Shown here: positions 1 through 5,486 of the stretch, in pieces | Position numbering within the stretch: position 1 is the first letter of the stretch | Layout: each line of letters opens with the position of its first letter | NCBI GenBank assembly: GCA_937901185.1 | Contig: CALCHR010000113.1 | Coordinates: 1-8,721, forward strand | Direction of reading: 5' to 3' | Source: an uncultured Bacteroidales bacterium | GTDB taxonomy: Bacteria; Bacteroidota; Bacteroidia; Bacteroidales; Bacteroidaceae | DNA length: 8,721 bases | Made by a program: the position numbers and the translations under genes | Notes under the pieces: generated by a model | What the model was told of the DNA's origin: nothing | The model's database searches: none | The model's input: only the letters and a program-made list of their open reading frames with translations

Positions 1-2
1 TT

Positions 3-236
3 TATGTTGCAATTGGTCAAAAAGAATCAACTGTATCAAGTGTTATCGAAACATTAAAAGCAAACGATGCAATGAAATACTCAATCGTTGTTTCTGCATC
101 TGCATCACTTCCTGCTCCACTATTATATTTAGCTCCTTATGCTGGTGTAACAATGGCAGAAGAATTTATGTATAGTGGAAAAGACGTATTAATTGTATAT
201 GATGATTTAACTAAACATGCTCAAGCATATCGTGCA
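3..236 (+). pseudogene. atpA: Internal fragment of ATP synthase F1 alpha subunit (no start, no end)
   Basis: Reading in frame from base 3 gives about 77 residues that match the well-conserved middle of bacterial F1 ATP synthase alpha: YVAIGQKEST near the start, then IVVSASASLPAPLLYLAPYAG, and DDLTKHAQAYR just before the break. In a complete alpha subunit this stretch follows the Walker A loop and lies in the nucleotide-binding domain. Both the N-terminal part with Walker A and the C-terminal half (LLLRRPPGREAYPGD and beyond) are missing. The frame opens before the window and runs on without a stop into an unrelated endolysin sequence. Hand-counted GC is about 33% over bases 1-240, against about 43% over 241-420. 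The family identification is secure; a working gene here is very unlikely. It is best read as a cellular fragment joined to phage DNA, probably by misassembly. Confidence 0.9.
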
Positions 237-240
237 ACAT
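234..240. other. Chimeric junction between atpA and phage endolysin
   Basis: The alpha-subunit similarity stops at the AYR codons (225-233). The next residues, ATFGGGN, do not continue the alpha subunit; they look like an endolysin linker. An Ala or Glu can follow AYR in alpha subunits, so the first base or two after 233 could be shared by both parents. The frame stays open across the join. No insertion-sequence end, att-like repeat or integrase gene is seen beside it. The roughly 240-base length of the foreign part is about one sequencing read, which fits an artificial join at a contig end. A real recombination event cannot be excluded from sequence alone. Confidence 0.75.
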
Positions 241-809
241 TTGGCGGTGGCAATGCTACAGATAAAGACGACCTATTGAACTTAGGTGACACCGGTGACC
301 GTGTAAAGAAATTACAGACTGATCTGAAAGAACTTGGTTATGCTATCACCGTCAACAGTAAGTTTGATAGCAAGACAGAGGCTGCTGTACGTAAGTTCCA
401 AAGTGACTATCGTCTAACTGTGGACGGTATTGTCGGTCCTGTGACTGAATCTGCTATAGCGCGTGCTCTTGAGGCATCTCGTGAAGATGGCGAATATGGT
501 TTAGACGACTTCATACTTGAAGTGCAAAAGATTATTGGCGCCGAGCAGGACGGTAAAGCAGGTCCTGAAACACTTGGTAAGACAATTACTGTAAGCGCTT
601 CTATAAACCGTAAGCATCCTATCGTGGTACCTATCCAGAAGCGTTTAGCTGCTATGGGTTATACAGAAGTTGGCGAAGCAGACGGCACTGCAGGTCCGAA
701 GTTTACAAAAGCAGTCAAGAGACTACAAAAAGAAAGAGGTAAGCGGCAAGACGGTGAAATTACTGCTGGTCAGACAACTTGGAAATTGCTGCTTGGCATG
801 CTTAAATAA
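237..809 (+). CDS. Phage endolysin C-terminal region with peptidoglycan-binding repeats (5' part missing)
   Basis: About 190 residues form the cell-wall-binding tail of a phage lysin, ending at TAA 807-809. The first unit (about 279-470) is a classic PG_binding_1 domain: LGDTGDRVKKLQ, then GYAITVNSKFDSKTEAAVRKFQ with the closing DGIVGPVTESA. A second, half-size unit (about 497-576) has FILEVQKIIG and DGKAGPETL. A third (about 615-800) has VVPIQKRLAAMGY, DGTAGPKF, AVKRLQ and a C-terminal EITAGQTTWKLLLG. These repeats bind peptidoglycan and hold the enzyme on the wall during host lysis. The catalytic domain (amidase or NlpC/P60 type in relatives with such tails) is absent because the atpA fragment sits where it should be, so enzyme class cannot be assigned. 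The ATG at 72 lies in the atpA part and is not a credible start. A strong terminator follows 11 bases downstream. Confidence 0.85.
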   Translation, partial: TFGGGNATDKDDLLNLGDTGDRVKKLQTDLKELGYAITVNSKFDSKTEAAVRKFQSDYRLTVDGIVGPVTESAIARALEASREDGEYGLDDFILEVQKIIGAEQDGKAGPETLGKTITVSASINRKHPIVVPIQKRLAAMGYTEVGEADGTAGPKFTKAVKRLQKERGKRQDGEITAGQTTWKLLLGMLK

Positions 810-819
810 GCAAGAATTC

Positions 820-852
820 AATTACCGGCCATCTAAGGCCGGTAATTTTTTT
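820..852 (+). terminator. Intrinsic terminator after the endolysin
   Basis: An 11-bp perfect stem (820-830 with 837-847, core ATTACCGGCC/GGCCGGTAAT) closes a six-base loop ATCTAA and runs directly into a T-run (846-852). It lies 11 bases after the endolysin stop. The GC-rich upper stem plus T-run is textbook Rho-independent termination, and it separates the lysis gene from the next operon. Confidence 0.92.
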
Positions 853-893
853 AGTAATAATAGTTTACTTTTAAGTAATTTCATAGCTATTTA

Positions 894-909
894 TTGTATT
901 ATTATATAG
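894..909 (+). promoter_or_regulatory. Candidate promoter, TTGTATTATTATATAG element
   Basis: The element sits between the terminator and the first gene of the next operon, 24 bases before ATG 933. TATTAT (897-902) could be a -10 hexamer preceded directly by TG; no convincing -35 box lies 16-18 bases upstream. The same TTGTATWAT core recurs at 3465 and 6717, each time just after a terminator, which is the main support. Either a host vegetative promoter with a poor -35 or a phage-specific promoter is possible. Confidence 0.5.
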
Positions 910-932
910 AAAGTTTTTGTTGGAGGTAAGAT

Positions 933-1133
933 ATGCACGATATGATGTATAAGGTCTTTGAAATTATGAACCAAATCAAAGGCTTTGTTGTTGGTTACAG
1001 CGCATCTGAGAATAAGCTACTGTTTGAAAAAAATGGTAAGCTTTATGTAATGGAGTGTCGAGAGGTAGACCAGAGTTATACATGTGCACCAAAAGACATT
1101 CATGAAGCAATGCGGAGGATTAAGTATCTATGA
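933..1133 (+). CDS. Small phage protein of unknown function (66 aa)
   Basis: First gene of the seven-gene operon. ATG 933 has a strong GGAGG (922-926) six bases upstream. The 66-residue product has no signal peptide or membrane segment. Its middle, FVVGYSASENKLLFEKNGKLYVMECREV, looks like a short antiparallel beta unit with a turn at EKNGK. A predicted helix, PKDIHEAMRRIKYL, forms the C-terminus. It contains two Cys, at about residues 42 and 51. The TGA stop overlaps the next start in an ATGA arrangement, which suggests translational coupling. I do not recognise a family. That it is a real gene is well supported by its SD, spacing and coupling. Confidence 0.8.
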   Translation: MHDMMYKVFEIMNQIKGFVVGYSASENKLLFEKNGKLYVMECREVDQSYTCAPKDIHEAMRRIKYL

Positions 1134-1687
1134 AAAAGTTTATGCTTATTCGTAGCTATAGCGGCGCAACGGAGTGCTGGGAATATATTGATGACCTTGA
1201 AGAAGCTATGAGCTACTGGTATGTTCGACAGGCGATCGAGAAGTACGGTGTAGAATCTATGATGCCTATTGTAATGAATAAGCTTGGTGGTTACCACACG
1301 CACCGACCCGACGCAGAAGATGTCATTAAAATCATTGAGGCACCTGATTGGCCTGATCTAAAAGTTTGGGAAAGGTACCCGATGAATAGCGATAAATTTA
1401 GAACTGGTTGGATTGCTCCTAACGGTGATACTTTTATGTGTGATGTGTATGATCATGTCGATTGTGCGCAAGCTTTGGCTACTCAGCTTTATGGTGGCCA
1501 TACAAAAACTATTTGTGATAGTTTTTTGCTTAAGTGCGGTTGGTTTAAGTGCTCTAACCGGAAGTATACCGGCTGGATGCGTAAGATGAGTGATGCACAG
1601 GCAAAGTATTTTCTTGACCACAATTTTACGAGTGATATCGACTGTGAAGAGCTTGAGCTGCATCGTGTGAGGGAGGATAATAACTAA
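1130..1687 (+). CDS. Phage protein of unknown function with GWIAPNG motif domain (185 aa)
   Basis: Start ATG 1130 overlaps the upstream stop by four bases (ATGA), with GGAGG at 1114-1118. The 185-residue product is soluble and rich in Trp, Cys and Tyr. The N-terminal third (1-90) has an acidic helix (DDLEEAMSYWYVRQAIEKYG) and a DWPDLKVWERYP stretch. Residues 93-163 carry GWIAPNGDTFMCDVYDHVDCAQALATQL, then LLKCGWFKCSNRKYTGW and a closing MSDAQAKYFLDHNF. That order (GW-x-P-x-G, Cys, His, helix with Ala, GW, small beta, helix) resembles a recurrent phage and bacterial domain that lacks a functional name, as far as I can recall. C104, H109, C112, C136 and C141 could bind a metal, but this is not shown. 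No function is assigned. Confidence 0.85.
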   Translation: MKKFMLIRSYSGATECWEYIDDLEEAMSYWYVRQAIEKYGVESMMPIVMNKLGGYHTHRPDAEDVIKIIEAPDWPDLKVWERYPMNSDKFRTGWIAPNGDTFMCDVYDHVDCAQALATQLYGGHTKTICDSFLLKCGWFKCSNRKYTGWMRKMSDAQAKYFLDHNFTSDIDCEELELHRVREDNN

Positions 1688-2073
1688 TGCTAACCAATGA
1701 AGTAGCTTTGGAAATAGCACGTAAAGAATTAGACAGCGCTATGTATGTTATAGAAACCAGCACTAATCCTGGTTTACGCAAAATTGCGGAAAATAAATCT
1801 GATTGGCTGGTACGCCTTATTCAGATGTCAGAGAGTTATTGTAATTTTCATTGGACGCCAAGCTGTGTCTTGATGCCAGAGAACGCATTGCAGCATGCGG
1901 ATAAAGATTCTATTCGCTGTGTTGTTATTGTAGCTGACCGGTCTGGTAGTCCTGTTATTGATATCTGTACCCGTAAGAAAAGTAAGCTTAAAAAACAGTG
2001 GGTTTGGAGTGGTCACAGACCTGCTGACATCGTTTGGTGGGCAGACCTGCCTAAACTGCCAGGAGGATGTTAA
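1687..2073 (+). CDS. DUF551-like phage protein (128 aa)
   Basis: ATG 1687 shares one base with the upstream TAA (TAATG), with GGAGG at 1672-1676. Residues 1-45 are helical (VALEIARKELDSAMYVIE). Residues 56-128 follow the pattern of the DUF551 family common in phages: an opening W-x-P (W56) and VLMP, a central strand pair (VVIVADRSGSPVIDICTRK), an aromatic KQWVWSG, and a closing IVWWADLPKLPGG that mirrors the usual V-T-H-W-M-P-L-P-E-P-P ending. DUF551 proteins are small phage or prophage proteins of unknown role. Assignment rests on this pattern, not on a search, so treat it as probable. The stop overlaps the next start, so it should be co-translated. Confidence 0.75.
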   Translation: MLTNEVALEIARKELDSAMYVIETSTNPGLRKIAENKSDWLVRLIQMSESYCNFHWTPSCVLMPENALQHADKDSIRCVVIVADRSGSPVIDICTRKKSKLKKQWVWSGHRPADIVWWADLPKLPGGC

Positions 2074-2273
2074 TGCGATTATTCAGTCTAGGTGAAACTA
2101 TTATTGATACCAAGCGTAACAGTGTTGTATCTGTGGTAGCTGTAATACCACAAGGAGAAAATAGTATCACAGATTTATATGTCTTGCGTGAAAATGAAGA
2201 TACTTATTATATAACTGATTCTGAAGATCTAATTGTATATGATAAGTATTACTTTGATACGTGGAGGAATTAA
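2073..2273 (+). CDS. Small phage protein of unknown function (66 aa)
   Basis: Start chosen at ATG 2073, which overlaps the upstream stop in TAATG and lies six bases after a perfect AGGAGG (2061-2066). An in-frame ATG at 2067 touches the SD directly and is rejected. The 66-residue product looks all-beta, with FSLGETIIDTKRNSVVSVVAVIP, then LYVLRENEDTYYITDSEDLIVYDKYYFD. It is acidic and Tyr-rich, with no Cys and no membrane segment. This resembles the small beta-barrel or SH3-like proteins that phages often carry, but no family is recognised. Confidence 0.8.
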   Translation: MRLFSLGETIIDTKRNSVVSVVAVIPQGENSITDLYVLRENEDTYYITDSEDLIVYDKYYFDTWRN

Positions 2274-2277
2274 CACG

Positions 2278-2499
2278 ATGTGTATAAAGACACCAATAAA
2301 CTCGACAGAAGCTTTGTGTAAAAAGTTATGCATGAAGTGTCCTGTCATTTTTGAATGTTGTCCAGATCCATGCTTGGAGATTGCTATTGCAAGAAGTCTC
2401 TCTACAAGCATTCTGTTAGATATCTATAATCAGCATGCCGGAGACCTTAAGAAGGTTATGGCAGAGCTACGAAAATATGAGGAGAACAATAATGGTTGA
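2278..2499 (+). CDS. Small Cys-cluster protein, possible metal or Fe-S binder (73 aa)
   Basis: Start ATG 2278 is chosen because GGAGG (2263-2267) lies ten bases upstream and the previous gene ends at 2273; upstream in-frame ATGs have no SD. The 73-residue product has seven Cys: C2, C14, C18, C21, C27, C28 and C32. The segment LCMKCPVIFECCPDPCLEIA gives C-x2-C-P-V-x3-C, the spacing and CPV seen in WhiB-like (Wbl) iron-sulfur proteins, and C-x3-C-x2-C overlaps it. The Wbl glycine-rich turn (G-[VI]-W-G-G) is absent. The C-terminal part (41-70) is helical and charged. The next start (2492) lies inside its last codons. Zinc or Fe-S binding is an inference; no function is assigned. Confidence 0.78.
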   Translation: MCIKTPINSTEALCKKLCMKCPVIFECCPDPCLEIAIARSLSTSILLDIYNQHAGDLKKVMAELRKYEENNNG

Positions 2500-3016
2500 A
2501 CAGGCATTTCGAGTATCAAAAACCGCACCTCTGTATAAAATTTACTTTTTGGCAGATGCTGAGAAGAATCGATTTCATGCACTTGCACGCGACTTTTTCG
2601 CAAAGCACGGCTTTTTGACAGAAGGCGAGTACACCGGCTACTACATGAATGAAAGTCTTTGCATGCAGCTATCTCCTGAAGATAGAGAGAAGTATGCAGC
2701 TCAGATTAAGAAGTACGCCGATAAAAATGACATCTACTACTTTAAAAAAACTGCTGCGCTTAATAAGGCTTGGAAAAATGAAGTCGTAGCTCTTTGTGAC
2801 ATGCAGAAGCTGGACGGAACCTGGTGCTGGTATTTTCCGTATATCCATACTGGTAAGTACTCTTTGTGGCATGACGGCACTGACCTTTATGGTTATTTGA
2901 TGGATGAGCATGAGACAGAGCTTAAGCTGCCTGACTGGATGGAACCTATGAAGATGAGCGAATACTACGCTGTGCAGGAAGCAATTACAGAAAGGACTCG
3001 TAGTAATGCATCTTGA
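2492..3016 (+). CDS. Phage protein of unknown function (174 aa)
   Basis: Start ATG 2492, inside the end of the upstream gene (8-base overlap), with AGGAG (2480-2484) seven bases before it. Two earlier in-frame ATGs (2435, 2477) lack an SD and would extend into the upstream gene. The 174-residue product is soluble. Its N-terminal half is helical (AEKNRFHALARDFFAKHGF; LSPEDREKYAAQIKKYADK). The C-terminal half is Trp/Tyr-rich beta (LDGTWCWYFPYIHTGKYSLWHDG), ending in LPDWMEPMKMSEYYAVQEA. I recognise no catalytic motif or family. The stop lies within the next gene (11-base overlap), which indicates coupling. Confidence 0.82.
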   Translation: MVEQAFRVSKTAPLYKIYFLADAEKNRFHALARDFFAKHGFLTEGEYTGYYMNESLCMQLSPEDREKYAAQIKKYADKNDIYYFKKTAALNKAWKNEVVALCDMQKLDGTWCWYFPYIHTGKYSLWHDGTDLYGYLMDEHETELKLPDWMEPMKMSEYYAVQEAITERTRSNAS

Positions 3017-3416
3017 TAAAATGATTCGTCCTTGTGGTGGCGGTTATCAGTATTGTGACGGTCACTGTGCAGATTGTGGCTTTAATAATACTACTTATAG
3101 TACTACTACTAATCCAAATAGCCCAATGTTTTCACCTATAACTACTTTGGATAATTCTCCTCCGACGGTAACTTTCAGGGCGTCTGCAGACGATGATGGC
3201 CTTAGCAAGCCTACCAGAGAGCAATATGAAAACAGTAAGGCTGCTAAGGCAAGTTTAGCCGATTGGATTCGTCGATCTAGAAAGCGCCAAGAAGAGCTTT
3301 TGGATGAGCTGCTTAAGGAACGTACTCAAGAAAAAGATTATCAAAGTATGTATGATGCTCATAAAGACCTTGTGCGTAGATACGAGATATACGAGGAGCT
3401 CGCTACAAAGGTTTAA
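3006..3416 (+). CDS. Phage protein with N-terminal Cys motif and C-terminal coiled-coil-like helix (136 aa)
   Basis: Last gene of the operon; ATG 3006 overlaps the upstream gene by 11 bases, with a weak AAAGGA site (2991-2996) nine bases before it. Residues 10-24 hold C10, C17, C21 and C24 (PCGGGYQYCDGHCADC), most simply a small zinc-binding knuckle. Residues 27-70 are low-complexity, rich in Thr, Asn, Ser and Pro, probably a flexible linker. Residues 70-136 form a long charged helix (SLADWIRRSRKRQEELLDELLKERTQEKD) likely to be coiled coil. The layout (metal-binding head, linker, helix) suggests a protein- or nucleic-acid-binding adaptor, but this is an inference. A terminator hairpin begins two bases after the stop. 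Confidence 0.82.
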   Translation: MHLDKMIRPCGGGYQYCDGHCADCGFNNTTYSTTTNPNSPMFSPITTLDNSPPTVTFRASADDDGLSKPTREQYENSKAAKASLADWIRRSRKRQEELLDELLKERTQEKDYQSMYDAHKDLVRRYEIYEELATKV

Positions 3417-3417
3417 A

Positions 3418-3450
3418 AAATACACGCTGATTTACAATCAGCGTGTATTT
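3418..3450 (+). terminator. Long hairpin terminator after the seven-gene operon
   Basis: A perfect 13-bp stem (3418-3430 with 3438-3450, AAATACACGCTGA) closes a seven-base loop TTTACAA. It starts two bases after the stop of the last gene. The A-run at its base and the T-rich 3' side (ATTTACTTT) allow termination, and the symmetry could also stop transcription from the other strand. The T-run is weaker than in the 820 terminator. Confidence 0.8.
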
Positions 3451-3464
3451 ACTTTAGAAAAATG

Positions 3465-3483
3465 TTGTATAATATTATATAAT
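3465..3483 (+). promoter_or_regulatory. Candidate promoter before the DUF932 gene
   Basis: TTGTATAATATTATATAAT starts 14 bases after the terminator hairpin and ends 30 bases before ATG 3514. It contains two perfect TATAAT hexamers (3468-3473 and 3478-3483). No good -35 box is visible at 16-18 bases from either. The TTGTATWAT core matches those at 894 and 6717. Confidence 0.55.
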
Positions 3484-3513
3484 TCTTAACTAATTTTTTG
3501 GGGGTTAATTAGT

Positions 3514-4482
3514 ATGGCACATGAAGTAGAAAGCTTGATGTATGTAAGTGATGAATCTAATGACCGATTTGTACCGTGGCATGGTTTGGGTGTTGCTGTT
3601 GACCACGCCCCTACTTCTGCCGAGGCCATTAGACTGGCTGGTCTTGATTGGCTTGTGGAGCCGAAGCCTATTTTTACAGAATATGCCGGTGCCAATATTG
3701 AGATTCCAAACTGTAAAGCAAATGTAAGAGACCTGGATGGTAAGACTCTTGGCATTGTTACAAATAGATACCAGATTGTGCAGAATTATCAGGCCTTTGA
3801 TTTTACTGATAACTTGATTGGCGAAGGCTGTGTATATGAAACAGCTGGTGCCCTTCAGGGCGGAAAAAGAGTATTTTTGCTCGCAAAGATGCCTGAGCGC
3901 TATATCCTAGATGAGAAATATGACCCGTTTATCTGCTTTACAAATACTCATGACGGAACCGGTTCTATTAAGGCTATTATGACACCGGTACGTGTTGTTT
4001 GTCAAAATACACTTGGTCTTGCTCTAAATGGTGCTCGTCGCTCTTGGTCAACACGACATCTTGGCGACCTCAAGTCAAAGCTGGAAGAAGCTAGATATAC
4101 GCTTAAACTTGCAAATGCATATATGGATAAATTTGCTAATACAGCAGATATCCTTGCTAACACTTCCTTGGCAGAAGCACAGACTGAGGAAGTGGTCGCT
4201 AAACTTTTCCCCGTGACCTCGGACATGTCAGAACGTCAGGTACGAAACGCTCAAAAAAATAGAGAAGACTTTATGGTATGTGTGTTTGCTCCAGACCTGC
4301 TTAAGTTTAAAGGAACTGCTTACCAGGTATTGCAAGCAGCCAGTGATTACGCCACACATCGTGAGCCTGGTCGCAAGACAACTACCTACCAAGAACGCAA
4401 TTTTAGCAGTGTTTTGGATGGAAATACTATTATAGATACTACTTTTTTGGAGCTTTTGGCACGTTCAAAAAAGTCTGTATAG
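3514..4482 (+). CDS. DUF932 / TIGR03299-type phage-plasmid protein (322 aa)
   Basis: ATG 3514 follows an unusual all-G SD (GGGGG, 3500-3504) nine bases upstream. The 322 residues match the DUF932 family (phage/plasmid-like protein TIGR03299) in order: MAHE start, PWHGLG (21-26), AGLDWLVEPKPIF (about 42-54), DGKTLGIVTNRYQIVQN (about 75-91), ERYILDEKYDPFICFTNTHDGTGSIKA, and the hallmark RVVCQNTL (about 159-166), then a helical C-terminal third. The length is that of the full family, so the gene looks intact. DUF932 proteins are widespread on phages and plasmids and their biochemical role is unknown to me. The gene sits alone, with its own candidate promoter and hairpins on both sides. It ends in tandem stops TAG-TAA (4480-4485). 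Confidence 0.93.
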   Translation: MAHEVESLMYVSDESNDRFVPWHGLGVAVDHAPTSAEAIRLAGLDWLVEPKPIFTEYAGANIEIPNCKANVRDLDGKTLGIVTNRYQIVQNYQAFDFTDNLIGEGCVYETAGALQGGKRVFLLAKMPERYILDEKYDPFICFTNTHDGTGSIKAIMTPVRVVCQNTLGLALNGARRSWSTRHLGDLKSKLEEARYTLKLANAYMDKFANTADILANTSLAEAQTEEVVAKLFPVTSDMSERQVRNAQKNREDFMVCVFAPDLLKFKGTAYQVLQAASDYATHREPGRKTTTYQERNFSSVLDGNTIIDTTFLELLARSKKSV

Positions 4483-4498
4483 TAAGATACTTTTTACG

Positions 4499-4532
4499 AT
4501 TTGTAGCCTCTTGTCTACAGGAGGCTACAAAT
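4499..4532. terminator. Perfect hairpin between DUF932 and lysozyme genes (terminator or leader element)
   Basis: A perfect 12-bp stem (4499-4510 with 4521-4532, ATTTGTAGCCTC/GAGGCTACAAAT) closes a ten-base loop TTGTCTACAG. No T-run follows (ATTAATTGG), so termination on this strand would be weak; a short T-run before the left arm (4491-4495) lies on the wrong side for the + strand. The right arm and loop edge contain AGGAGG (4519-4524), and CTACA occurs both in the loop (4515-4519) and in the right arm (4525-4529), so two alternative pairings with TGTAG (4502-4506) exist. It may regulate rather than simply terminate. Confidence 0.6.
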
Positions 4533-4535
4533 TAA

Positions 4536-4571
4536 TTGGCTAAAATTAAAGTAGTCGGTAACAAAAAATAA
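4536..4571 (+). other. Possible 11-codon leader peptide or gene remnant (MAKIKVVGNKK)
   Basis: TTG 4536 lies 11 bases after the AGGAGG held in the hairpin (4519-4524) and opens a frame reading MAKIKVVGNKK, if TTG is read as Met, before TAA 4569-4571. As I recall, MAKIKVVGN-type starts are found on longer phage proteins, so this could be the stub of a decayed gene; or it could be a leader peptide whose translation opens or closes the hairpin ahead of the lysozyme gene (ATG 4590, 18 bases after the stop). Very short frames arise by chance, so confidence is low. Confidence 0.25.
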
Positions 4572-4589
4572 TTAAAGCGAGGTACATAG

Positions 4590-5486
4590 ATGTTACAAGA
4601 AAAGTTTAGCAAAGGGCTAAAGCTCGTAGCAAGACTAATGTTGGTGCTAGTCCTCACCATTATTACTGTTACAGTTATAGTAACGGCTTGCTCTGTAAAA
4701 AGCTCTAACACAGATTTGACTGGTCAAGATATTCAGGAAACAGTTTCTGCACCGACAGAGACTGTTATTGAAACAATTCCTGAAACTGTTGTTACTGAGC
4801 CTCCAAAAATTGCTGAGCCAGTACTTTTTTCTGATATCCATTATATTTCTTGGTACGACATTAATAAATGTAATGAATATCTTGATGTTGTTTTTGACTG
4901 TGTTGCGCAAATAGAGACTGCCATGAGCAGCGGCGCATATACAGACGATGCTTATGCTGAAATGCGTACAGAATGTCAGCGTCTTTATTATGTAATAGCT
5001 TACATAGAGAGTGATATTAGACATCTTGGTACATGGGAAAGCGAACATTTTTATGCAGCTAAAACTTGGGAATTTCTAAAACAACAGGGCTTTAGCAATC
5101 AAGTAGCTAGTGCGATTATAGGTAATATGATGATCGAAACTAGCGGCGGTACATTAGACTTAAATCCAGAAATTTATAATCCTTCACGTGACTATTATGG
5201 GCTTTGTCAGTGGTCTACTTATTATTTTCCTTTTATGGCGGATACATCTTTCGAAGAACAGCTTAGTTATCTAGTAGAAAGCATGCCTAAAGAATTTAAG
5301 AATTTTGGATTTTGTTATAAATCTGGTTTTACGTATGAAGATTTTTTAGCGATGGAAGACACAGAACAAGCTGCTCTAGCTTTTGCAAAGGTTTATGAAC
5401 GCTGTGGTTCTGGCTCGTACGGTTTGCGTAAACAAGCTGCGTTAAAAGCGTATCAGTATTTTGTTTGTGGTGAGTACTATGAATGA
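4590..5486 (+). CDS. Predicted lipoprotein with phage tail-tip lysozyme domain (298 aa)
   Basis: ATG 4590 has GAGG (4579-4582) seven bases upstream. Residues 1-9 are basic, 12-33 form a hydrophobic helix, and VTAC (31-34) is an acceptable lipobox, so the product is predicted to be lipidated at C34 or at least membrane-anchored. A Thr/Glu/Pro-rich linker (41-78) and a Cys-containing helical region (80-145) lead to a lysozyme domain at about 152-292. There NQVASAIIGNMMIETSGG supplies the probable catalytic Glu (E183), followed by YGLCQWS (203-209), FEEQLSYLVE and a closing AFAKVYERCGSGSYGLRKQAA. This is the pattern of the phage tail lysozyme family, which cleaves peptidoglycan glycan strands. 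In structural proteins the domain sits in tail tips; here it is on a membrane-tethered protein away from visible tail genes. The catalytic assignment is from family knowledge. Confidence 0.85.
   Translation: MLQEKFSKGLKLVARLMLVLVLTIITVTVIVTACSVKSSNTDLTGQDIQETVSAPTETVIETIPETVVTEPPKIAEPVLFSDIHYISWYDINKCNEYLDVVFDCVAQIETAMSSGAYTDDAYAEMRTECQRLYYVIAYIESDIRHLGTWESEHFYAAKTWEFLKQQGFSNQVASAIIGNMMIETSGGTLDLNPEIYNPSRDYYGLCQWSTYYFPFMADTSFEEQLSYLVESMPKEFKNFGFCYKSGFTYEDFLAMEDTEQAALAFAKVYERCGSGSYGLRKQAALKAYQYFVCGEYYE

Noticed and set aside
72..809. A single 245-residue protein starting at ATG 72
   Set aside because: The ATG is an internal Met of the atpA fragment with no SD, and the frame is open upstream to base 3 with continuing alpha-subunit similarity.
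670..909. Frame overlapping the endolysin end and its terminator
   Set aside because: It runs out of frame through the endolysin codons and across the terminator stem, with no SD; a chance frame.
1358..1720. Antisense open frame of 120 codons
   Set aside because: It lies fully opposite the well-supported 1130 and 1687 genes, has no SD or promoter, and gives an unlikely composition. The same holds for the other minus-strand frames (4647-5048, 3486-3755, 5329-5607, 6714-6989).
3054..3080. C-x3-C-x2-C as a radical SAM motif
   Set aside because: The protein is only 136 residues, has no barrel-like sequence or glycine motif for SAM binding, and its second half is helical. A zinc knuckle is simpler.
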